NCBI GenBank assembly: GCA_035765045.1
Contig: DASTYI010000106.1
Location: 1 to 9,556, forward strand
Length of the DNA stretch: 9,556 nucleotides
From: Iamia sp035765045
GTDB lineage: Bacteria; Actinomycetota; Acidimicrobiia; Acidimicrobiales; Iamiaceae
Direction of reading: 5' to 3'
The stretch's first letter is position 1, and the number at the start of each line of letters is the position of its first letter. A program made the position numbers and the translations under genes. Shown here piece by piece: positions 5,816-9,556 of this stretch. The notes under the pieces are model-generated. The model was given only the letters and a program-made list of their open reading frames with translations. It had not been told where the DNA came from and made no database searches.

Positions 5816-5929
5816 ATGAGCGGCTTTCGCTTCCTCGGGGCAGACCCCGTATCCTCGAACGGTTCCAATCGAACCCTGCGCCGGACCGACCGGCGCCCCG
5901 GCAGCCCCGGGTCCAGAGGGAGGTGTTGA
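5816..5929 (+). CDS. Possible leaderless 37-codon uORF in the rpsF leader
   Basis: An open frame starts with the ATG placed 6 nt after TATGGT and ends at TGA (5927-5929), inside the gap between the rpsF Shine-Dalgarno site and start codon. The predicted peptide starts MSGFRFLGADPVSS, continues Arg-rich and ends SRGRC. About a fifth of its codons end in A or T (GTA, AAT, CGA, AGA, TGT), far more than in real genes here. It therefore may not be selected as a protein, and any function could lie in ribosome transit alone. The start context and the position of the stop argue for translation; the codon use argues against a conserved product. Confidence 0.3.
   Translation: MSGFRFLGADPVSSNGSNRTLRRTDRRPGSPGSRGRC
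5850..5855 (+). promoter_or_regulatory. -10 element TATCCT, proximal rpsF-operon promoter
   Basis: TATCCT fits TANNNT, with TTCGCT at 5826-5831 as a weak -35 at an 18-nt spacing. RNA would begin near 5862, just where the first leader hairpin starts, leaving about 75 nt before the rpsF ATG. It would bypass the uORF, so the two promoters would make leaders with different regulation. Confidence 0.4.
5861..5911 (+). promoter_or_regulatory. Three consecutive hairpins in the rpsF 5' leader
   Basis: Hairpin 1 is GGTTC-CAATC-GAACC (5861-5875). Hairpin 2 is GCGCCGG-ACCGA-CCGGCGC (5878-5896), a perfect 7-bp stem. Hairpin 3 is CCCGG-CAGCC-CCGGG (5897-5911). The Shine-Dalgarno site GGGAGGTG (5918-5925) follows at once. 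In many bacteria the S6-S18 protein complex represses rpsF operons by binding a leader structure with a CCG motif. CCG is present in hairpin 2 but I cannot confirm the published architecture, so this is a candidate only. Confidence 0.45.
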
Positions 5930-5935
5930 CTCGCG

Positions 5936-6283
5936 ATGCGAGCGTACGAGCTGATGGTCATCTTCGACGGTGACCTCGATGAGTCCACGGTGCAGCAGGG
6001 GATCAACCGGATCCACGCGCAGATCACCGAGGCCGGTGGCGAGACCGCCACCACCGACAAGTGGGGGACCCGGCGCTTCGCGTACGAGATCAACCACAAG
6101 AGCACCGGCTTCTACGTCGTGCTCGAGATCCTGGCCGAGCCCGGTGCGCTGGACCGGCTGGAGAACGCCCTGCGGCTCGCGGACGAGGTCGTCCGCCACA
6201 AGCTCGTCCGCCTGCCCGACGGTGAGGCCGCCCGACGCGGCCTCCTCGGCGAGCAGGCCGCCCCGGCTGCGGCCGAGGCCTAG
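5936..6283 (+). CDS. rpsF: 30S ribosomal protein bS6
   Basis: A 115-residue bS6. The N-terminus MRAYELMVIFDGDLDE, the central TTDKWGTRRFAYEINHKSTGFYV and the RLADEVVRHKLVRLP segment are the recognisable parts of the ferredoxin-like S6 fold. It binds S18 and the central domain of 16S rRNA in the small-subunit platform. Residues from about 98 on form an Ala/Glu-rich tail (ending AAPAAAEA), longer than the core fold needs and probably flexible. The Shine-Dalgarno sequence GGGAGGTG at 5918-5925 lies 10 nt before the ATG. This is the first gene of the rpsF-ssb-rpsR-rplI operon and follows a structured leader with two possible promoters. The gap to ssb is only 15 nt. Confidence 0.97.
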   Translation: MRAYELMVIFDGDLDESTVQQGINRIHAQITEAGGETATTDKWGTRRFAYEINHKSTGFYVVLEILAEPGALDRLENALRLADEVVRHKLVRLPDGEAARRGLLGEQAAPAAAEA

Positions 6284-6298
6284 GCCGGAGGTCAACCG

Positions 6299-6817
6299 AT
6301 GGCAGCAGACAACAACGTGACCCTGACGGGGAACATCACCCGCGATCCCGAGCTGCGCTTCACCCCCAGCGGGCAGGCGGTGGCCACCTTCGGCCTCGCC
6401 GTCAACCGCCGCTGGCAGAACCGCCAGACCAACGAGTGGGAGGAGCAGACCTCCTTCTTCGACGTCAAGTGCTGGGCCCAGATGGCCGAGAACGTGTCCG
6501 AGTCGCTCGGGCGCGGGTCGCGGGTCGTCGTCACCGGTCGCCTCGAGCAGCGCTCGTGGGAGACCGACAACGGCGACAAGCGCTCCAAGGTCGAGGTCGT
6601 GGCCGACGAGATCGCCCCGAGCCTGCGCTGGGCCACGGCCCAGATCACCAAGAACGAGCGCAGCGACGGTGGGGGCGGCGGCTACGGCGGCGGTGGTGGT
6701 GGCAACCGCGGTGGCGGTGGCTACCGCGACGAAGGCAGCGGCGGTGGCGGCAACCGGGGCGGCGGCTCCGGGGGCGGCTACGGCGGTGGAAACGACATGG
6801 ACGAGGAGCCGTTCTGA
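6299..6817 (+). CDS. ssb: Single-stranded DNA-binding protein
   Basis: SSB coats single-stranded DNA in replication, repair and recombination and recruits partner enzymes through its C-terminal tip. The 172-residue protein has the OB-fold at about 5-112, with VTLTGNITRDPELRFTPSG, ATFGLAVNRRW, TSFFDVKCWAQMAENV and VVVTGRLEQRSWE. A glycine-rich linker follows at about 123-163, built of GGGGGYGG/NRGGGG-type repeats. The tip reads MDEEPF, the acidic-Pro-Phe peptide that binds partner proteins. GGAGGT at 6287-6292, 6 nt before the ATG, is a strong Shine-Dalgarno site. The stop TGA overlaps the rpsR ATG (TGATG), and the codons for the tip's Glu-Glu contain the rpsR Shine-Dalgarno site. The linkage to rpsF and rpsR identifies it as the primary chromosomal SSB. 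Confidence 0.97.
   Translation: MAADNNVTLTGNITRDPELRFTPSGQAVATFGLAVNRRWQNRQTNEWEEQTSFFDVKCWAQMAENVSESLGRGSRVVVTGRLEQRSWETDNGDKRSKVEVVADEIAPSLRWATAQITKNERSDGGGGGYGGGGGGNRGGGGYRDEGSGGGGNRGGGSGGGYGGGNDMDEEPF
6803..6808 (+). promoter_or_regulatory. rpsR Shine-Dalgarno site inside the SSB-tip codons
   Basis: GAGGAG, which encodes the two glutamates of the SSB tip DEEPF, lies 8 nt before the rpsR ATG. It is the only Shine-Dalgarno candidate for that start and fixes the rpsR start at 6817. Confidence 0.75.
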
Positions 6818-7248
6818 TGGCACAGCACAAGCCCAAGCGGGGCAACAAGAACAAGGACAACGCCCGGCGCGGCAAGAAGAAGATCAGCGTCCTCAGCCAG
6901 GAGAAGGTGGAGTACGTCGACTACAAGGACGTGAACCTCCTCAAGCGGTTCATGTCCGACCGGGCCAAGATCCGGGCCCGTCGCGTCACCGGCAACAGCG
7001 CCCAGCAGCAGCGTGAGGTCGCCATGGCGATCAAGAACGCCCGCGAGATGGCCCTGCTGCCCTACACCAACCGCATCACCCAGCAGCGGGGCGGCGGTGG
7101 CCGCGACCGCGAGCGGGGCGAGCGGGGCCTGCGCCCCGACGGCCCGATGCCGCGCCCGACGGCGCCCCCGCCCAACGGGCGTGACGGCGAGGGCGACCTC
7201 GACGTGACCCTGGCCGACGAGACGATGAACGAGGAGGTCGAGGCCTGA
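6817..7248 (+). CDS. rpsR: 30S ribosomal protein bS18, zinc-free form with a C-terminal extension
   Basis: A 143-residue bS18, which partners S6 in the small-subunit platform. The core (about 22-87) is clear: VEYVDYKDVNLLKRFMSDRAKIRARRVTGN and AMAIKNAREMALLPYTNRI. Zinc-binding (C+) S18 proteins have CVFC and CVQHQ-type motifs. Here the matching positions are S24, S27, S61 and Q64 (ISVLS, SAQQQ), and the protein has no cysteine, so it is a C- type. The usual length is about 75-90 residues. Here about 55 more follow: a Gly/Arg segment, a Pro-rich stretch and an acidic end DETMNEEVEA. The reading frame is open far upstream within ssb, but the ATG at 6817 is set by homology and by GAGGAG 8 nt before it. 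It overlaps ssb by 1 nt and rplI by 1 nt, so translation is probably coupled. Confidence 0.95.
   Translation: MAQHKPKRGNKNKDNARRGKKKISVLSQEKVEYVDYKDVNLLKRFMSDRAKIRARRVTGNSAQQQREVAMAIKNAREMALLPYTNRITQQRGGGGRDRERGERGLRPDGPMPRPTAPPPNGRDGEGDLDVTLADETMNEEVEA
7231..7238 (+). promoter_or_regulatory. rplI Shine-Dalgarno site inside the last codons of rpsR
   Basis: GAGGAGGT, a near-perfect anti-SD match that encodes Glu-Glu-Val of the S18 tail, lies 9 nt before the rplI ATG at 7248. Confidence 0.8.
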
Positions 7249-7694
7249 TGCGCGTCGTGCTCCACGCCGACGTCGATGGCGTCGGCACCAAGGGCGAGGT
7301 GGTCGACGTGGCCGACGGCCACGCCCGCAACCTCCTCCTCCCCGCCGGGCTGGCCGTCAAGGCCACCGCCGGTTCGGAGGCCCAGGCCGAGGGCATGCGC
7401 CGTCGGCGGGCCATCAAGGACGCCTCGGACCGCGCCGGGGCCGAGGAGATCGCCAAGGTCCTCGTCCCCACCACCGTCACGGTGACGGCCAAGGCCGGGG
7501 GCGAGGGGCGGCTGTTCGGCTCGGTCGGCACCGCCGAGATCGCGGCGGCCATCGAGGCCCAGACCGGCATCGTCATCGACCGGCGCAAGCTGGTCCTCGA
7601 CGAGCCCATCAAGGCGACCGGTGAGCACCAGCTCACCGCCCAGCTCCACCCGTCGGTCCAGTTCCCCGTGCACATCGAGGTCGTGGGGGCCTGA
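7248..7694 (+). CDS. rplI: 50S ribosomal protein bL9
   Basis: A 148-residue bL9, a large-subunit protein near the L1 stalk that helps maintain translation fidelity. The N-terminal RNA-binding domain carries the family signature GEVVDVADGHARNLLLPAGLAVKAT (16-40, in part), with His at the position that is usually Tyr. A long charged helix (about 42-75, SEAQAEGMRRRRAIKDASDR) connects to the C-terminal domain with GRLFGSVGTAEIAAAI and LHPSVQFPVHIEV. Length and domain order are normal. Its ATG overlaps the rpsR stop in TGATG. It is the last clear gene of the rpsF operon and is followed by two strong hairpins. Confidence 0.97.
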   Translation: MRVVLHADVDGVGTKGEVVDVADGHARNLLLPAGLAVKATAGSEAQAEGMRRRRAIKDASDRAGAEEIAKVLVPTTVTVTAKAGGEGRLFGSVGTAEIAAAIEAQTGIVIDRRKLVLDEPIKATGEHQLTAQLHPSVQFPVHIEVVGA

Positions 7695-7745
7695 TGCCCA
7701 GGCGGTCCGGCCCCGCCCGGACCGCACGGCGCACCGAGGACGAGA

Positions 7746-7778
7746 CCAGGGGCCGGCCCGGCGCGGGCCGGCCCCTGG
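7746..7778 (+). terminator. Terminator-type hairpin after rplI, perfect 14-bp stem
   Basis: CCAGGGGCCGGCCC (7746-7759) pairs without a mismatch with GGGCCGGCCCCTGG (7765-7778) around the loop GGCGC. It lies 51 nt after the rplI stop. No U-run follows, which is common for hairpin terminators in high-GC actinobacteria. Confidence 0.75.
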
Positions 7779-7780
7779 CG

Positions 7781-7801
7781 CGCCCGGGGGTCACCCGGGC
7801 G
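7781..7801 (+). terminator. Second hairpin after rplI, 8-bp stem
   Basis: CGCCCGGG (7781-7788) pairs with CCCGGGCG (7794-7801) around the loop GGTCA, starting 2 nt after the first hairpin ends. The two form a tandem pair; again there is no U-run. Confidence 0.6.
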
Positions 7802-7808
7802 TCGTCTC

Positions 7809-7872
7809 CCGTCCACAGTCCGTCCACCCTGTCCCCACCCCCGTCCACAGGCACCGCGCCTAGCGATCCACA
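7809..7872 (+). promoter_or_regulatory. Cluster of five DnaA-box-like motifs upstream of dnaB
   Basis: Five 9-mers in the same orientation: CCGTCCACA (7809), CCGTCCACC (7820), CTGTCCCCA (7829), CCGTCCACA (7841) and CGATCCACA (7864). Three carry the full TCCACA core and match the DnaA box TTRTCCACA at 7 of 9 positions. The other two have one core mismatch each. Start offsets of 0, 11, 20, 32 and 55 lie close to multiples of a DNA turn. The cluster lies between the rplI terminators and dnaB, suggesting DnaA control of dnaB or a DnaA-titration site. No AT-rich unwinding segment is nearby, so it does not look like oriC. Confidence 0.5.
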
Positions 7873-8031
7873 GCCACGATGGGCGAGGGTGGCACCACGT
7901 CGGGAGCACGACGTGGAGGGACGGGGGCCGGACCAACCGCCCGAGCCCGACGTGCCGCGCCCCGCCACCGCCCGCCCACCCGTCGCGCCCGCCCCGTCGA
8001 GCCCCCGTCCGACCCCGGAGCCCCAGCCACG

Positions 8032-9474
8032 ATGACCGACGCCCCTCCCTTCGACCACGACGCCCCCCCGTTCGACGACGAGCCGCCGTCGGACCTGGAG
8101 CCGGTCGGTCGCAGGTCCGGGGGCGGCGGCGGGCGGGCCGGGGGGTCCGGGGGCCGGGTGCCGCCCCACAACCTCGACGCCGAGCGGGCCCTGCTCGGCG
8201 CCCTCCTGCTGTCGCGCGACGCCGTGGCCGCGGCGGCCGAGGTCGTCCCCGGCTCCGACGTCTTCTACCGCCCGGCCCACGCCCACATCTACGAGGCGAT
8301 CACCGTCCTCACCGCCCGGGGCGAGGTCGCCGACCCGATCACCGTGGCCGACGAGCTGCGCCGGCGCGACCTGCTCGACGCCGCCGGCGGCACCGCCGCC
8401 CTCGTCGACCTCCAGGCCGACGCCCCGGGCACGGCCAACGCCGCCCACTACGCCCGCATCGTCAAGGACCACGCCCTGCTGCGCCGGCTGATCGGGGCCG
8501 CCGGGTCGATCTCGGAGCGGGCCTACGGCCTCCCCGAGGACGTGCGCAAGGCGGTCGACGAGGCCGAGTCGCTGGTGTTCGACATCGCCCGGCACGAGGG
8601 CGAGGGCACCACCGCCCAGCTCACCGACCTGCTGGGCGACACCCTGACCCGCATCGAGGAGCTCCACGACCGGGGCTCGGAGATCACCGGCACGCCCACC
8701 GGCTACTACGACCTCGACGAGATGACCGCCGGCCTCCAGCCCGGCGCCCTGATCGTGATCGGCGCCCGGCCGGCCATGGGCAAGACGGCGCTGTCGCTCG
8801 GCATCGCCACCAACGCCGCCCTGCGGGCCGACAAGCCGGTCCTGCTGTTCAACCTCGAGATGAGCAAGCTCGAGCTGGTCCAGCGCATCCTCTGCGCCGA
8901 GGCCCGGGTCGACTCGAAGCGGATCCGCAACGGCCGGCTGTCCGACGCCGACTGGAACGGCATCGCCACCGCCATGGGCCGTCTCGGCGACGCCAAGATC
9001 TGGATCGACGACAACCCCAACGTCTCGATCATGGAGATCCGCTCCAAGGCCCGCCGGCTCCGCAGCGAGACCGGCGACCTGGGCCTGGTGATCGTCGACT
9101 ACATCCAGCTGATGACCGGCCGGTCGAGCGCCGAGAGCCGCCAGGTCGAGGTGGCCGAGATCAGCCGTGGCCTCAAGCTCCTCGCCCGTGAGCTCGAGTG
9201 CCCGGTCGTGGCCCTCGCCCAGCTGAACCGTGGCCTGGAGCAGCGGGCCGACAAGCGCCCGATGCTCTCGGACCTGCGCGAGTCCGGCTCGCTGGAGCAG
9301 GACGCCGACGTGGTGATGTTCCTGTACCGGGACGAGGTCTACGAGCCCACCCCCGAGAACCAGGGCCTGGCCGAGGTGATCGTGGCCAAGCAGCGCAACG
9401 GCCCCACCGGGGTGGCCCGGCTGAGCTTCCTCGGGCACCTCACCCGCTTCGAGTCGCTGCCCAAGGACGGCTGA
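8032..9474 (+). CDS. dnaB: Replicative DNA helicase DnaB
   Basis: The hexameric helicase that unwinds the replication fork. From the ATG at 8032 the protein is 480 residues, close to the family norm. After an acidic/Gly-rich lead of about 42 residues comes the N-terminal primase-interacting domain (PPHNLDAERALLGALLL onward, about 44-150) and a linker. The RecA-like domain follows with Walker A GARPAMGKT (244-252, K251), NLEMS with E276, Walker B LVIVDYIQLM (D356), ALAQLNRGLE and KQRNGPTG (K453, R455), which carries the arginine-finger region. No intein interrupts it, unlike several mycobacterial dnaB genes. An in-frame ATG at 7879 would add 51 low-complexity Arg/Pro residues. I prefer 8032 because homology begins only after it, although its Shine-Dalgarno site (CGGAG, 11 nt away) is weak. 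Confidence 0.95.
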   Translation: MTDAPPFDHDAPPFDDEPPSDLEPVGRRSGGGGGRAGGSGGRVPPHNLDAERALLGALLLSRDAVAAAAEVVPGSDVFYRPAHAHIYEAITVLTARGEVADPITVADELRRRDLLDAAGGTAALVDLQADAPGTANAAHYARIVKDHALLRRLIGAAGSISERAYGLPEDVRKAVDEAESLVFDIARHEGEGTTAQLTDLLGDTLTRIEELHDRGSEITGTPTGYYDLDEMTAGLQPGALIVIGARPAMGKTALSLGIATNAALRADKPVLLFNLEMSKLELVQRILCAEARVDSKRIRNGRLSDADWNGIATAMGRLGDAKIWIDDNPNVSIMEIRSKARRLRSETGDLGLVIVDYIQLMTGRSSAESRQVEVAEISRGLKLLARELECPVVALAQLNRGLEQRADKRPMLSDLRESGSLEQDADVVMFLYRDEVYEPTPENQGLAEVIVAKQRNGPTGVARLSFLGHLTRFESLPKDG

Positions 9475-9485
9475 CGGCGCTGCGC

Positions 9486-9491
9486 CAGGAT
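9486..9491 (+). promoter_or_regulatory. Candidate -10 element CAGGAT of a leaderless promoter
   Basis: CAGGAT ends 6 nt before the ATG at 9498, with no Shine-Dalgarno site between. It differs from TANNNT in the first base, as does CATGAT at 4902. Confidence 0.45.
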
Positions 9492-9497
9492 GGCGGG

Positions 9498-9556
9498 ATG
9501 AGCGCCGACGACCCGACCCCCCTCGCGCTGGGCGACGAGTACCGCCGGGCCCGGGA
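9498..9556 (+). CDS. Start of an unidentified gene, cut by the right window edge
   Basis: Nineteen codons from ATG read MSADDPTPLALGDEYRRAR and then run off the window. The start follows the dnaB stop by 23 nt and is placed by the -10 element 6 nt upstream. The residues are polar and charged, with no signal peptide so far. That is too little to identify a family; in Streptomyces a MATE transporter gene neighbours dnaB, but nothing here confirms that. Confidence 0.5.
   Translation, partial: MSADDPTPLALGDEYRRAR

Larger units (their letters stand above)
7695..8031 (+). other. Non-coding region between rplI and dnaB
   Basis: These 337 nt hold tandem hairpins (7746-7801) and a row of DnaA-box-like motifs (7809-7872). 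The remaining 159 nt up to dnaB are Pro/Arg-codon-like GC-rich sequence with no recognisable signal beyond an 11-nt duplicate of the dnaB start context at 7871-7881. An open frame at 7694-8035 overlaps the rplI stop in TGATG but is low-complexity and crosses the hairpins, so I do not call it. No clear dnaB promoter is seen. Confidence 0.6.

Noticed and set aside
5861..5875. tRNA-like T-arm (GGTTC ... GAACC)
   Set aside because: The hairpin resembles a T-arm, but no acceptor, D or anticodon stems with correct spacing surround it; no tRNA gene is present.
7809..8031. Chromosomal replication origin
   Set aside because: DnaA-like boxes are present but no AT-rich unwinding region and no rpmH, dnaA or dnaN neighbours; in actinobacteria oriC lies between dnaA and dnaN.
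7694..8035. 113-codon plus-strand frame overlapping the rplI stop in TGATG
   Set aside because: The overlap resembles real junctions in the operon. However, the product is low-complexity Pro/Arg/Ala, the frame crosses both hairpins and the DnaA-box-like cluster, and no proper Shine-Dalgarno site is present.
7633..9438. 601-codon minus-strand open frame opposite dnaB
   Set aside because: Same shadow effect; composition is low-complexity and the plus strand encodes conserved DnaB.
1..9556. Mobile elements, CRISPR arrays, toxin-antitoxin or defence genes
   Set aside because: No transposase, integrase, terminal inverted repeats with target duplications, regularly spaced repeats or defence domains were found on either strand.

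Overview
The window is very GC-rich chromosomal DNA in which nearly every codon ends in G or C. The gene order DUF5318 - ponA - ... - rpsF - ssb - rpsR - rplI - dnaB is a classic actinobacterial backbone; Mycobacterium has Rv0049-ponA1 close to rpsF-ssb-rpsR-rplI-dnaB. The organism is therefore a high-GC actinobacterium. The lineage may be deep-branching (Acidimicrobiia-like), but that is an impression and not demonstrated. I see no mobile element, CRISPR array, phage gene, tRNA or rRNA.

Layout. 1-661 (minus): the N-terminal part of a SAM-dependent methyltransferase running off the left edge, preceded by a 49-residue one-TM protein with a GTG start. 820-3495 (plus): a DUF5318 zinc-ribbon protein and the bifunctional penicillin-binding protein PonA. 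3496-3687 (minus): a 63-residue zinc-ribbon protein whose stop codon abuts that of ponA. 3812-4696 (plus): panB (pantothenate/CoA synthesis). 4697-4913: a non-coding stretch rich in repeats. 4914-5766 (plus): a DUF192 lipoprotein and a 62-residue membrane protein. 5767-5935: a structured leader. 5936-7694 (plus): the tightly coupled rpsF-ssb-rpsR-rplI operon. 7695-8031: tandem hairpins and a DnaA-box-like cluster. 8032-9474 (plus): the replicative helicase dnaB. 9498 onward: the first 19 codons of another gene.

The genes are housekeeping: cell wall synthesis, CoA precursor synthesis, ribosome and replication. The unusual content lies between them and in small proteins: (1) repeated leaderless promoter architecture, with a -10 hexamer 6-7 nt before the start codon; (2) a 24-nt element in three copies after panB, two of which pair through G-U wobbles; (3) a possible leaderless uORF and three hairpins in the rpsF leader; (4) GAGGAG codons at the acidic ends of SSB and S18 that also serve as Shine-Dalgarno sites; (5) an S18 with all four zinc ligands replaced and a long acidic tail; (6) five same-strand DnaA-box-like motifs with near-helical spacing upstream of dnaB. 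I found no convincing defence system or other wholly new multi-gene system. The best leads are regulatory.
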